Assembly: GCF_013031245.1 (NCBI RefSeq)
Contig: NZ_WPZL01000004.1
Location: 186,001 to 250,000, forward strand
DNA from: Ruegeria lacuscaerulensis
GTDB lineage: Bacteria; Pseudomonadota; Alphaproteobacteria; Rhodobacterales; Rhodobacteraceae
Direction: 5' to 3'
DNA: 64,000 nucleotides
Part shown: one piece after another, positions 8,649 through 16,936 of the stretch
How the letters are laid out: every line of letters starts with the position of its first letter
How positions within the stretch are numbered: the stretch's first letter is position 1
Notes under the pieces: generated by a model
The model's input: the letters and a program-made list of their open reading frames with translations, nothing else
What the model was told of the DNA's origin: nothing
Database searches by the model: none
Made by a program: the position numbers and the translations under genes

Positions 8649-9791
8649 ATGAAAGACGCCCAGGCCGCCTTCTATGACACTCTTCCTTTGTTGCGAGATT
8701 TCAACCGTCTGGCTGAACCCGCGCAGTTTACTGCTGTACCTGACGACTGGGCGCTGGGCGTCGCCGACATCGTCGACTCCACAGGTGAGATCGCCAAAGG
8801 GCGGTACAAGACAGTCAACATGGTCGGAGCAGCGGTGATTTCAGCCATGATCAACGCGCTGCGGGGCAAGGAATTTCCTTATGTCTTTGGCGGCGACGGG
8901 GCCGGATTTGCTATACCGGCAGGTGCCGTCAACACGGCCCGTACCGTTCTGGCCGACCTGCGGCGCTGGGCGGAAGAGGAATTCTCGATCTCGCTGCGTG
9001 CGGCCTTGGTACCGGTGTCCGAAATTCGGCTTGCGGGCAAGGACCTGCGAGTGGCACGCTACGCGCCCTCGGACGGGGTGGATTATGCTATGTTTTCGGG
9101 AGGCGGGCTGGCCTGGGCCGAGGCGCAGATGAAGGCGGGCCAATTTACCGTAGAGCCCGCCGGTTCAGGTGCGCAACCGGACCTGACAGGACTGTCCTGC
9201 CGCTGGTCCAACTGCAGGGCGCGGCATGGTCAGATCGTATCCATTGTGGTGCAGCCGACGCCAAAAGCGACCGAAAGCGATTTTGCCGATCTGGCCCGTT
9301 CCGTTCTGTCAGCCTCGGAAGGGTTGGAGCGTGCAGGCCATCCGGTCCCCGTAAACGGCCCTCCGATCAACTGGCCGCCCCCGGATGTCGAACTCGACGC
9401 CCGCGTATCGCGGGCCGGGCATAACCTGTTCGTGCGGAAGCTTTCGCTGCTGGGGCAGAACCTGCTGATCGCGCTGTTGTTCATGTCCGGCACGCGACTG
9501 GGAAAATTCGAACCCGGGCATTACAAACGCATGGTCAGCCGCAACGCCGATTTCCGTAAATTCGATGATGGGCTGAAGATGACGCTGGATTGTGATCCGG
9601 CGACACTGGCGCAGATTCAGATGATGCTGGAACAGGCACGCGGGCAGGGTAAGATCCGTTTTGGTCTGCATGCGCAGGACGAGGCGATGATGACCTGTTT
9701 TGTCCCCTCGGCCATGCGCGACGATCACGTGCATTTCGTGGACGGAGCCTCGGGCGGCTACGCACAAGCCGCCGCCTCGATGCAGGGCTGA
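8649..9791 (+). CDS. DUF3095 family protein (cyclase-like fold)
   Basis: A 380-residue soluble protein of the DUF3095 family. Recognisable family features are DWALGVADIVDSTGEI, GRYKTVNMVGAA, FGGDGAGFAIP and MFSGGGLAWAE. The VFGGDGAG segment resembles the beta-hairpin of class III nucleotide cyclases, so a nucleotide-related role is suspected but unproven. The ATG at 8649 follows GAGG by 5 nt; translation from the in-frame start at 8550 would add a tail lacking family features. It is divergent from the MFS gene and convergent with the aldolase gene 2 bp away. Confidence 0.85.
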   Translation: MKDAQAAFYDTLPLLRDFNRLAEPAQFTAVPDDWALGVADIVDSTGEIAKGRYKTVNMVGAAVISAMINALRGKEFPYVFGGDGAGFAIPAGAVNTARTVLADLRRWAEEEFSISLRAALVPVSEIRLAGKDLRVARYAPSDGVDYAMFSGGGLAWAEAQMKAGQFTVEPAGSGAQPDLTGLSCRWSNCRARHGQIVSIVVQPTPKATESDFADLARSVLSASEGLERAGHPVPVNGPPINWPPPDVELDARVSRAGHNLFVRKLSLLGQNLLIALLFMSGTRLGKFEPGHYKRMVSRNADFRKFDDGLKMTLDCDPATLAQIQMMLEQARGQGKIRFGLHAQDEAMMTCFVPSAMRDDHVHFVDGASGGYAQAAASMQG

Positions 9792-9793
9792 CG

Positions 9794-10564
9794 CTATTTC
9801 GCCTTCCATTTTGATGCCAGCTCTCGCGATGCCTGTGCCAGCAGCATGACGTCGATCCCCACTGCCAGAAACTGCGCGCCCATGTCCAGATAAGCCTGTG
9901 ATGCTTCGTCGGTGGTGCCCAGAATGCCGGGAGCTTTGCCCGCTGCCTTGATCCGTGCAATCGCGTCGGCAATGGTGGCCCGCACCTCGGGCGCGGCGCT
10001 GTTCCCCTGATAGCCCATATCGGTGGACAGGTCGGCCGGGCCAATAAAGACGCCATCGACCCCTTCGACCTTCAGGATATCGTCCAGCGCAGCCATCCCG
10101 GCGCGGTTTTCGACCTGCACCAGTAAACAAATCTGCTCATCCGCCGACTGAATGTAATCCGAGACCGATCCGTAAGCTGTCGCCCGTGCTGCACCCGCGC
10201 CAACTCCGCGCACCCCTTCGGGCGGATAGCGGCACGCGCGTACCAGTTCCCGCGCCTGTTCGGCACTGTCCACCATCGGCACCAGAACCGTTTGTGCCCC
10301 CGCATCCAGAACCATTTTGATCAGGGCCGTCTCGCCAATCGGCACCCGGACAACCGGATGCGACGGGCTGTGTGCCAGCGCCATCAACTGATCCCGGATC
10401 GAGCGGATGTCGTTCGGCGCGTGCTCTCCGTCGATCACCAGCCAGTCAAACCCGGCGGTGCCCATGATCTCGGCTGTGACGGCCTCGGCGAAACTGCTCC
10501 AACACCCGATCAGCCGGCTGCCGTTTTTCAGGGCCTGTTTGAATTCATTCATGGGTGCGGGCAT
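9794..10564 (-). CDS. hpcH: HpcH/HpaI-type class II aldolase
   Basis: A 256-residue metal-dependent pyruvate aldolase, typically cleaving 4-hydroxy-2-oxoheptanedioate (last step of homoprotocatechuate breakdown) or related 2-keto-3-deoxy acids into pyruvate and an aldehyde. Active-site residues are visible: IDGEH with His48, Arg73 in VVRVP, Glu152 in VQVEN (metal) and Asp178 in GPADLS (metal). The start at 10564 has a perfect AGGAGG 6 nt upstream; longer readings are rejected. It is divergent from a HpaR-like MarR regulator with a perfect 22-bp palindrome between them. The upstream ring-cleavage genes of the hpa pathway are absent here, so the physiological substrate may be a sugar-acid product instead. 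Confidence 0.88.
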   Translation of the reverse strand: MPAPMNEFKQALKNGSRLIGCWSSFAEAVTAEIMGTAGFDWLVIDGEHAPNDIRSIRDQLMALAHSPSHPVVRVPIGETALIKMVLDAGAQTVLVPMVDSAEQARELVRACRYPPEGVRGVGAGAARATAYGSVSDYIQSADEQICLLVQVENRAGMAALDDILKVEGVDGVFIGPADLSTDMGYQGNSAAPEVRATIADAIARIKAAGKAPGILGTTDEASQAYLDMGAQFLAVGIDVMLLAQASRELASKWKAK

Positions 10565-10725
10565 TGCGGGCCTCCTGGTTCGGTCAATGGGCACCCCAAT
10601 TCGTGCCAAGCCTTAAAATGAGTCAGGCGCGGCTGTGCGCAGGGTGGAATTTTTGTTTTGCCAGTGACGGGTATTCAACCCGAAAGGTCAACGATCTTTG
10701 CAATTTGCGCTGAACCAGAAACAGC

Positions 10726-10747
10726 ATTGACGCTATATAGCGTCAAT
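10726..10747. promoter_or_regulatory. Perfect 22-bp palindrome, probable HpaR/MarR operator
   Basis: The half-site ATTGACGCTAT is followed directly by its reverse complement, a perfect 22-bp dyad. It lies in the 272-bp divergent gap between the aldolase (start 10564) and the MarR-type regulator (start 10837), 89 bp ahead of the regulator. MarR dimers bind dyads of this size, so it should control one or both genes. Confidence 0.75.
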
Positions 10748-10836
10748 CAAACAGTCTCTAATAAAAGTTACGAGAGGTTTCAACGAGAAATAGATTGGAA
10801 AGTTGCAGTATCACCCGAATTCGGCGAAGATTCCTT

Positions 10837-11271
10837 ATGACTAAATACGTACCTTTGACGTCACGTTCGCTGCCAATTGCGCTGTTGCGGGCACGAGAAC
10901 GGGTCATGGGGCCCATCCGCAAAATGCTGGCGGATGCCGGGGTGACGGAACAACAATGGCGCGTGCTACGTGTCCTGAACGAAGAAGGTCCGCAAGAGCC
11001 AACGCATCTTGCGGATCGGGCTTGCCTGTTGTTGCCCAGCCTCACCCGAATTCTGCAAAAGCTTGAGGCCAAGGGCTTGATCCTGCGGCGTGCCCATCCG
11101 TGCGACAAGCGCCGCCAAATAGTGGAAATCACTGCCAAAGGTGAGCGGATCATCCAGGATAATATTCAGATAACGCTCCGACTGGCAGAAGATTTGCGGA
11201 CCCGATTGGGGCCAGATCGTCATGAGGCCCTGCTGGACCTCTTGAACGATCTGCACGACCTGGAAACGTGA
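10837..11271 (+). CDS. hpaR: MarR-family regulator, HpaR-like
   Basis: A 144-residue winged-helix repressor. The N-terminus (SLPIALLRARERVM, then VTEQQWRVLRVL) and the recognition region (THLADRACLLLPSLTRILQKLEAKGL), followed by the DKRRQ wing, are typical of HpaR, the repressor of homoprotocatechuate degradation genes that senses aromatic acids. The ATG at 10837 fits the family N-terminus; the 14 extra residues of an upstream reading are not conserved in character. It is divergent from hpcH with the 22-bp palindrome between, so autoregulation and control of hpcH are expected. Confidence 0.82.
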   Translation: MTKYVPLTSRSLPIALLRARERVMGPIRKMLADAGVTEQQWRVLRVLNEEGPQEPTHLADRACLLLPSLTRILQKLEAKGLILRRAHPCDKRRQIVEITAKGERIIQDNIQITLRLAEDLRTRLGPDRHEALLDLLNDLHDLET

Positions 11272-11858
11272 CTATCCACACGCAAACCCCGCCGAAGATG
11301 TACGAGTCACCTCCGGCGGGGCGGCCAGACATGTACTGGATATTGCGCCTGGCCAAAGGCCGGTCACGCCAAGTATGGTCCGACGGTCCGGCCTGCGCTT
11401 CAGAGAACATTCCAGCCCCAAAATTGAGCAGGCATTCAGGCGCAAAGACTTGTTGGGGGTAACATCTTTGGCCTTAGTTCTCCGAAACAGTCGCACCCGG
11501 TTTGGCGGAGCAGAACTCCGGCCGCACGAGGTGTCTTATCGTTCAGGCGGACTCTTGGGTATCCGCCGAACGCGTGAGCGGTGACCAGAGCGCATTGCGC
11601 CCCAATTGGTCAGGGGCTCATCGCCCTGCACTTTTTGAACGTAGGGCCTCGCAAGCGTATTCCAAGACTTTGCAAAGCAATTGTGAACGAGATGTGATTT
11701 GAACACGGTAGGCGCAGCGTTTCAATTTTCTAATGAATTCAATCTGTTTTGCCGATGGTTTCTGAAGGTCCCGCAAGACTTGCGCATGCTCAGAGGCGTC
11801 TTGCCCACTGCGCCATCTCTTCTAAGATGCGTCCTGATTGGCGCAAAGGGGTACACGC
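11272..11858. other. Intergenic region of 587 bp, no gene recognised
   Basis: No convincing open reading frame or RNA gene. A hairpin with CCCCGCCG at 11287-11294 and CGGCGGGG at 11314-11321 (19-nt loop, no T-run) follows the hpaR stop and may act as a weak terminator. The last ~150 bp are less G+C-rich and probably hold the promoter of the FAH-family gene, whose ribosome site AAAGGGG is at 11845-11851. Confidence 0.5.
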
Positions 11859-12557
11859 ATGCCGGACAGTTTGTTTTCTCTTCCTGATCCGATTGCCGTT
11901 CCAGTTCAGGGACAGCTGTCGGTTTATCCGGTTGGCCGTATTTTCTGCGTTGGGCGCAATTACGCGGCGCACGCGGCCGAGATGGGTCATGAGGTCGACC
12001 GTGATGCCCCGTTTTATTTCACGAAATCAGCCCCGAATGCGGTTTTGTCCGGTGCGACCGTGCCTTACCCGCCGGGCACAGAGAATTTCCATTACGAGAT
12101 GGAACTGGCCGTGGCCGTCGGAAAGCCTGTTTTCCGCGCCGGCAGTGCCGAGGCCAGAGAGGCCGTTTACGCCTATGGTTGCGCGCTGGATATGACCCGC
12201 CGGGACCTGCAAATCCGCGAACGTAACAAGCAACGCCCCTGGGATCTGGGTAAGGACCTTGAGAATGGGGTGGTTTTTGCGCCTTTGACCGCTGTCGCGG
12301 ACTGGTCGCCCAAGGACAACACCCGCATTCATCTGAGCGTGAACGGTGAGATACGCCAGGACGCGACCCTGGAAGAGTTGATCTGGAAGATCGACGAAAT
12401 CATCAGCCATCTGTCGGGGTATTACCACCTGCGGCCCGGCGACCTGATCCTGACCGGCACACCTGCCGGTGTTGGCCCGGTGCAGGCAGGGGATGTGATC
12501 GAGGGTGGAATTGACGGGTTGCAACCGGTTCAGCTGACGCTGTCGGCTGCGGAATAG
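11859..12557 (+). CDS. Fumarylacetoacetate hydrolase (FAH) family protein
   Basis: A 232-residue single-domain FAH-family enzyme that hydrolyses or decarboxylates acylpyruvates. CVGRNYAAHAAEMG (30-43) starts the catalytic fold; the metal site is Glu80 and Glu82 (YEMEL) with Asp111 (ALDMTRRD), and LTGTPAGVG is near the C-terminus. This compact form covers fumarylpyruvate hydrolase (NagK-like), acylpyruvase FAHD1 and oxaloacetate decarboxylase. ATG with AAAGGGG 7 nt upstream. The upstream aldolase/HpaR pair suggests, but does not prove, an aromatic-acid context. The stop codon lies within a hairpin shared with the convergent ycaQ-like gene. Confidence 0.9.
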   Translation: MPDSLFSLPDPIAVPVQGQLSVYPVGRIFCVGRNYAAHAAEMGHEVDRDAPFYFTKSAPNAVLSGATVPYPPGTENFHYEMELAVAVGKPVFRAGSAEAREAVYAYGCALDMTRRDLQIRERNKQRPWDLGKDLENGVVFAPLTAVADWSPKDNTRIHLSVNGEIRQDATLEELIWKIDEIISHLSGYYHLRPGDLILTGTPAGVGPVQAGDVIEGGIDGLQPVQLTLSAAE

Positions 12558-12576
12558 ACCCTATTTAGGGTCTTTT
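12556..12576. terminator. Compact terminator between convergent FAH and ycaQ genes
   Basis: AGACCCTA pairs with TAGGGTCT around a minimal loop and is followed by TTTT on the plus strand. It overlaps the stop codons of both flanking genes, so it can serve the FAH gene and perhaps, less well, ycaQ. Confidence 0.6.
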
Positions 12577-13769
12577 AGCCAGTCAGCTGCGAATTCAACC
12601 TTATCAAGGTCGGCGAACCTGCGAACCCGATCCAGTTCCGACTGCAGCCGCCGGGTGCGCGCGTCAGACCATCGCACGGACCGTTCCGGCCACAATGAGT
12701 TGACGTGCAGGACGCCACGGTCCCGATGCGCTTTCATGTCGATCCGACCGATCAACCGATCACCTTCCAGCAGCGGGAATACATAATACCCATAGGTACG
12801 CTTGGCGGCGGGTACGAAAACTTCGATCCGGTAATGAAACCCGAACAATCTCTCGGCCCGGTTGCGGTCACGCAGCATCGGATCAAAGGGGCTGAGCACT
12901 CTGATCCGCCCGGTAGGTGACGGCACAGTGGTCTCAGCAAGGTCGGGGCGGGCAAGCACTTTTCGCACCCGGCCATCTGCGCAGGTAACCTCGATTTCCT
13001 GCAAATCGCCCTTTGTCAGAGCCTTTGCAGACCATTCTTTGGCCTCAGCTGTGCTAACTGTGTCCCAAAACGCTGCCAGTTCGCCCGAGGTGGCAAATCC
13101 CAGCCGGTCAAGCGCCGCGTTGCACAGCCAATCGACGGTCTGGTCCTCATCACACGACATGTTGCCCGGACACAGATGTGTTTCGATCACCCGTTCGGTC
13201 AGATCGTAGCGCTTTTGAAACCCGCTCCGGCCAATGACCGTCAACGCGCCTGAGCGCCATAAAAACTCCAAAGCAGTTTTGGAAGGATGCCAGTCCCACC
13301 AACCACCTGAACCTTTCTTTTCGTCCTTGCCAACGTCAGACGATGAAACCGGCCCATGATCGCGAATATGCTGCAGCACGGTCGCAAACTGCTGCTCGAA
13401 CCCGTCCCGGCGCCAGTTCTTCCAGCGCGATTTCAATAGGTCTGCGTCGCGCTGAAACCGCAAGTGCCAGTGTGGGTAGAACTCCATGGGGATGACGGCG
13501 GCGTCATGGGTCCAGTGTTCGAATAACGCCCTGTCACGTTCGTAGAGGCGCTTGAGATTGTTGGCTCGATAGGAAGGCCTGCGTGAAAACAGGATCATGT
13601 CATGGGCGCGGGCGACCGTGTTTATGCTGTCCAGCTGAACAAAGCCAAGACGCCGGATAAGATCCAGAAGATCGGCGCCTCTTGCCCCGCCCGAGGGTGG
13701 CTCCGCCAAGGCATGGCGGTCCATGAACACTGCACGGGCCGTCTTGTTGTCCAACTGTCGCAGCGCCAC
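12561..13769 (-). CDS. ycaQ: YcaQ/AlkX-type winged-helix DNA glycosylase
   Basis: A 402-residue protein of the HTH_42 (winged-helix) family that includes E. coli YcaQ/AlkX and Streptomyces AlkZ, monofunctional glycosylases that unhook nitrogen-mustard or azinomycin-type interstrand crosslinks. The catalytic Q-x-D motif of the YcaQ subtype is present as Gln45-Leu-Asp47 (FVQLDSIN), followed by TVARAHDMILFSRRPSY. C-terminal segments LSPFDPML and YYVFPLLEGDRLIGRIDMK fit the family. The GTG start at 13769 is 4 bp after the stop of the LacI-family gene, so the two form one transcript. Confidence 0.87.
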   Translation of the reverse strand: MALRQLDNKTARAVFMDRHALAEPPSGGARGADLLDLIRRLGFVQLDSINTVARAHDMILFSRRPSYRANNLKRLYERDRALFEHWTHDAAVIPMEFYPHWHLRFQRDADLLKSRWKNWRRDGFEQQFATVLQHIRDHGPVSSSDVGKDEKKGSGGWWDWHPSKTALEFLWRSGALTVIGRSGFQKRYDLTERVIETHLCPGNMSCDEDQTVDWLCNAALDRLGFATSGELAAFWDTVSTAEAKEWSAKALTKGDLQEIEVTCADGRVRKVLARPDLAETTVPSPTGRIRVLSPFDPMLRDRNRAERLFGFHYRIEVFVPAAKRTYGYYVFPLLEGDRLIGRIDMKAHRDRGVLHVNSLWPERSVRWSDARTRRLQSELDRVRRFADLDKVEFAADWLKDPK

Positions 13770-13773
13770 CGAC

Positions 13774-14799
13774 TCAGCGCCGTTTTAACGTGTCGCCATA
13801 ACTGATTTTGGGGGTCAGGGTCACACGGGTGTCGATCTCGGCATTCGGATCGGCCAGTTGCGCGGCGATGATCTCGGCCGCCTTGCGCCCTATTTCAAGC
13901 CGACAGGCGTCCATCGTGGCCAGTTTGCGCGGCAGGCCCTGCAGCAACTCGACATTGTTGAAGCCGGCCAGGCCAATCTGCCCTGGAACTTCGATCCCTT
14001 GATCCAGCAGATACAATAACCCGCCGGCACCGATCATGTCGTTGGAGTAATACAGGAAATCCAGTTCAGGTGAGCGCTCCAGCATAGTTTGGGTCATTTC
14101 GCGCCCTTTGGCCAAAGCGGACCCACCTGAATAGAACTCGCGATCCTCAATCTCAACGCCGTGTTTGCCCAGAACCTCGGTGAAGCCTTCGAACCGTTTG
14201 CGGGCGCGGTGGTCCAGAGGCATCTTGGTACCCATGAATCCGATATGTTCATACCCGGCCTTCAGAATCGCCTGCGCCATCTCGCGCCCGGCGCGCCGGT
14301 GAGAAATGCCCACCATCGCGTCCACCGGCTTGCCATCTGTGTCCATGATCTCGACCACCGGAATGCCAGACGAATCCAGCATGGCACGGGCGGCTTCGGT
14401 ATGTTCCAGCCCCGCGATGATCACACCCGACGGCCGCCACGAGAGCATCTCGTACAACACCTTCTCTTCTTTTTCGGGCAGGTAGTCGGTAACGCCGACG
14501 ACGGGTTGCAACTCGGTGTCTTCCAGCACCTGATTGATGCCGGTCAGTACTTCGGGGAATACCATATTCGACAGCGACGGGATGATCACCGCCACAAGAT
14601 TTACCCGACTGGAGGCCAGCGCGCCGGCGATTTTGTTGGGCACATATCCCAGCTCTTTCGCTGCTGCGAGAACGCGGGTGCGCGTGGCATCGGAAACATC
14701 GCCCCGATTTCTCAGGACCCGGCTGACCGTCATTTCCGATACTCCGGACGCTTCCGAGACATCACGAAGGGTAAGCGGGCGTTTTGTTTCTGTGGTCAC
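13774..14799 (-). CDS. LacI-family transcriptional regulator
   Basis: A 341-residue regulator: N-terminal LacI HTH (LTLRDVSEASGVSEMTVSRVLR, spanning about 9-30), hinge helix (YVPNKIAGALASS, 52-64), then a periplasmic-binding-protein-like effector domain. The closest functional type is GntR/IdnR of sugar-acid metabolism, but the effector is not determined. No ATG precedes the HTH in frame; the GTG at 14799, about 8 nt after CAGG, gives the normal N-terminus. A palindrome 55 bp upstream (14855-14865) may be its own operator. No sugar-catabolic gene is linked; the only gene in its operon is ycaQ. Confidence 0.88.
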   Translation of the reverse strand: MTTETKRPLTLRDVSEASGVSEMTVSRVLRNRGDVSDATRTRVLAAAKELGYVPNKIAGALASSRVNLVAVIIPSLSNMVFPEVLTGINQVLEDTELQPVVGVTDYLPEKEEKVLYEMLSWRPSGVIIAGLEHTEAARAMLDSSGIPVVEIMDTDGKPVDAMVGISHRRAGREMAQAILKAGYEHIGFMGTKMPLDHRARKRFEGFTEVLGKHGVEIEDREFYSGGSALAKGREMTQTMLERSPELDFLYYSNDMIGAGGLLYLLDQGIEVPGQIGLAGFNNVELLQGLPRKLATMDACRLEIGRKAAEIIAAQLADPNAEIDTRVTLTPKISYGDTLKRR

Positions 14800-14854
14800 G
14801 GAGGGCACCTGCGTTGTTATTTTGTCCGATGGTAGCGTGAACAGGACGTATTTT

Positions 14855-14865
14855 ACAACTGTTGT
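14855..14865. promoter_or_regulatory. Short palindrome ahead of the LacI-family gene
   Basis: ACAAC-T-GTTGT, an 11-bp dyad, lies 55 bp upstream of the LacI-family start, where an autoregulatory operator would be expected. It is odd-centred, whereas many LacI operators have a central CG, so the assignment is weak. Confidence 0.35.
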
Positions 14866-14914
14866 GCAAAGGTCATGACAACCCCGAAAAACCAAGGTAC
14901 AGAGAGCCTTGCGC

Positions 14915-14991
14915 GGCCCCGTGGCTCAACTGGATAGAGCAGCCCCCTCCTAAGGGGCAGGTTGCAGGTTCGAATCCTGCCGGGGTCGCCA
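14915..14991 (+). tRNA. tRNA-Arg (anticodon CCT)
   Basis: A 77-nt gene with encoded CCA. The acceptor GGCCCCG pairs with CGGGGTC (one G-T), the D-arm is GCTC/GAGC, and the anticodon arm GCCCC/GGGGC encloses loop CTCCTAA with anticodon CCT. The variable loop is AGGTT and the T-arm is GCAGG/CCTGC with TTCGAAT. A truncated integrase starts 66 bp downstream; tRNA 3' ends are common integration sites. Confidence 0.97.
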
Positions 14992-15056
14992 GACTATTCT
15001 AAAAAAGTATGTGCTTTCCATACCTTAGATGCTTCCTGTACCCCGATAGGTGGCAC

Positions 15057-15512
15057 ATGTCGAAGAACTGGTTCAGACACGGTCCAATAAGAATGACTAT
15101 CAAACATGTTGAATGGCGTGGAGGTAGAGCGAACTACCGGCCCAGAATACCAAAGGACTTACAGGTTCACTACGACGGGAAGGAATTTCATTTCGAGTCC
15201 CTTGGAACTAAAGACCCAGCAGTAGCGGCTAGAAAAGCGCAGCAGACCACCAAGAGGTTAGACCGAAAATGGAGCCTCTTGAGTTCCAGCGATGGTGGCG
15301 AACTTGCTCTTCGTGAGGAAGCGATGGCTATCCTTCAAAAACACGGTTTAAAACCCGGTCAAGCTGCTGAATACGCTAAGTACGATATTGAGCCGGAACG
15401 TTTTGTTAATGAGCTTCTCATCGAATCTCTGGATCAGGACGGACAAGCGCTGGGTATTGTAGCAGAACGGCTTCCACCCGGCTTAAGGGTCGGGTATGGG
15501 TTTTCGGAATAA
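15057..15512 (+). pseudogene. Truncated tyrosine recombinase (integrase) N-terminal fragment
   Basis: A 151-residue open frame resembling only the N-terminal part of phage/island integrases: an arm-DNA-binding segment (WRGGRANYRPRIPKDLQ, then FHFESLGTKDPAVAARKA), then a helical stretch matching the start of the SAM-like core-binding region. The catalytic domain with its R-H-R-Y residues is missing: the frame stops at 15512 and none of the frames through 15800 continues it. Position just after tRNA-Arg(CCT) and lower G+C than neighbours mark it as a remnant of an integrated element. The start is uncertain (15009, 15057 or 15093). Confidence 0.65.
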
Positions 15513-15801
15513 TTGGTTTTTGGACAAACCTGAAAACTAAAAAAGTTCCTTAGTTTGGGGTTTCAGGTACCGAGGTCCAGCTTGCTTTTTCAGACAGTTA
15601 AGACCTGTCAGCACATTGCTGGAGGTGTCACAAGGCTTTGGAGAAGCCAAATCCGCATGCTTCAGTTGGCACTCGCGCTAACCTTTCGTACAACAAACGA
15701 CTTTGTTTGCGAAGTTGTTTTCAAAAGTTGGGCTAAGGGGTGGGTCGATAAAGCGTCGCTATACTTACTATATTGATAATTAAGTATATTTTTATGAAAT
15801 T

Positions 15802-15877
15802 TGGTGCCTCAAGAGGGACTCGAACCCCCGACCTTGTCCTTACGAAGGACCTGCTCTACCAGCTGAGCTATTGAGGC
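15802..15877 (-). tRNA. tRNA-Thr (anticodon CGT)
   Basis: A 76-nt gene with encoded CCA on the minus strand. The acceptor GCCTCAA pairs with TTGAGGC, the D-arm is GCTC/GAGC, the anticodon loop is TTCGTAA (anticodon CGT), and the T-arm GGGGG/CCCTC has one G-T pair. The first pair of the anticodon stem (27-43) is a G-A mismatch. It closes the interval holding the integrase fragment. Confidence 0.95.
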
Positions 15878-16066
15878 AAGCGAGGGTCCGTTTAAACGGT
15901 GATGCTGACGCGCGCAAGCCTCGATACAACGAAATACACGCGGTTGGTTTGGGTGTGGTTCTTAAGAGGTTGTGTGGTTCAGGGTTGATTGGGTCGCCTG
16001 ACCTTACCTGTAAGTGACACCGTTTCAATAGGTTATGAGTGCTTTCAGAGTCACGACAAATTCGAA

Positions 16067-16104
16067 TTGACGAACGTATTATATTTTAATATTTCATGAA
16101 ATAT
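16067..16104 (+). promoter_or_regulatory. Promoter and ArsR operator of the arsenate operon
   Basis: TTGACG at 16067-16072 and TATTTC at 16090-16095 are spaced by 17 bp and could form a sigma-70-type promoter. A perfect 16-bp palindrome, ATATTTCA plus its reverse complement, covers 16089-16104. It overlaps the -10 element and reaches the second base of the arsRC ATG (16103). Occupancy by an ArsR dimer would block initiation. With a start point near 16102 the mRNA would be essentially leaderless, consistent with no ribosome-binding site ahead of the ATG. Confidence 0.55.
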
Positions 16105-16936
16105 GCTAAAAGAAATAACGAACCAACTGGCCATCCTGGGTCACCCGCAGCGCATATCGGTGTTTCGCATGTTAATGCGACGTTTTCCTGACAGTGTCCC
16201 GGCAGGAGAACTGGCGGCAGAGCTTGGCATCAAGGCAAGCACCCTGTCGAACTACCTGAAGGCATTGCAACGGGCGGAGCTGGTGAAGCAGGAACGATCC
16301 GGCACATCACTGCTCTATTCTATTGAAATGAGGAATGTGCAGCACATGCTTGGCTTTCTGCTGCACGATTGCTGTCGAGGTCGACCTGATATCTGCATGT
16401 CCCCAAACCTGGGGGATGAGACAATGACTGACAGGAAATTCAATGTTTTGTTCATCTGCGTGGGCAATTCCGCGCGCTCGATCTTTGCTGAATCCCTGCT
16501 GCGCGAGATTGCGGGCGATCGGTTCAATGTCTATTCGGCGGGAACACGGCCGTCCTCCAAACTGAATCCCATTGCCTTGCAGGTTCTGAAAGGCAAGGGC
16601 CACGAAACCTCGGTCCTGCGGACCAAGAACATTGCCGAGTTCACCAAACCTGACGCACCCGAACTGGATTTCGTTTTAACCGTCTGCAATCAGGCCGCCA
16701 ACGAGGAATGCCCGCCATGGGACGGACAGCCGATCAGTGGCCATTGGGGCATGGTTGACCCGGTCAAGGCCGAAGGCACCGATGCCGAGAAAAGCCTGGC
16801 CTTCCAAAATACTTACGGTGTGCTCAAACGCAGGGTCGAAGCCTTTGCCTCTCTGCCGGTCGAAAGCCTCGACCTCATTGCGCTGCAATCTGCTGTCGAT
16901 GACATTGGAAGGACGTCTGTTGAGGGCTTGATATGA
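16103..16936 (+). CDS. ArsR-ArsC fusion: arsenic-responsive repressor with arsenate reductase domain
   Basis: A 277-residue two-domain protein. Residues 1-100 are an ArsR/SmtB winged helix (recognition helix [17 protein letters not shown]) ending in Cys90-Cys91-x5-Cys97, the same CC-x5-C spacing as the As(III) site of Acidithiobacillus ferrooxidans ArsR. Residues 112-250 are a low-molecular-weight-phosphatase-fold, thioredoxin-type arsenate reductase: P-loop CVGNSARS with nucleophile Cys119 and Arg125, resolving cysteines Cys195 and Cys203 ([10 protein letters not shown]), and HWGMVDPV. The protein should reduce arsenate to arsenite and sense the product. An internal ATG at residue 108 (16424) after GGGGGATGAG could also give free ArsC. 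The stop overlaps the GAPDH start (ATGA). Confidence 0.92.
   Translation: MLKEITNQLAILGHPQRISVFRMLMRRFPDSVPAGELAAELGIKASTLSNYLKALQRAELVKQERSGTSLLYSIEMRNVQHMLGFLLHDCCRGRPDICMSPNLGDETMTDRKFNVLFICVGNSARSIFAESLLREIAGDRFNVYSAGTRPSSKLNPIALQVLKGKGHETSVLRTKNIAEFTKPDAPELDFVLTVCNQAANEECPPWDGQPISGHWGMVDPVKAEGTDAEKSLAFQNTYGVLKRRVEAFASLPVESLDLIALQSAVDDIGRTSVEGLI

Noticed and set aside
11790..11835. tRNA-like D-arm wording on the minus strand (AGATGGCGCAGTGGG followed by AAGACGC)
   Set aside because: No anticodon arm, T-arm (TTCGAAT/TTCAAAT) or matching acceptor stem follows; the likeness is confined to a short stretch.
15555..15776. 73-codon open frame after the integrase fragment
   Set aside because: No ribosome site, no family resemblance, and no integrase catalytic residues in this or the other frames.
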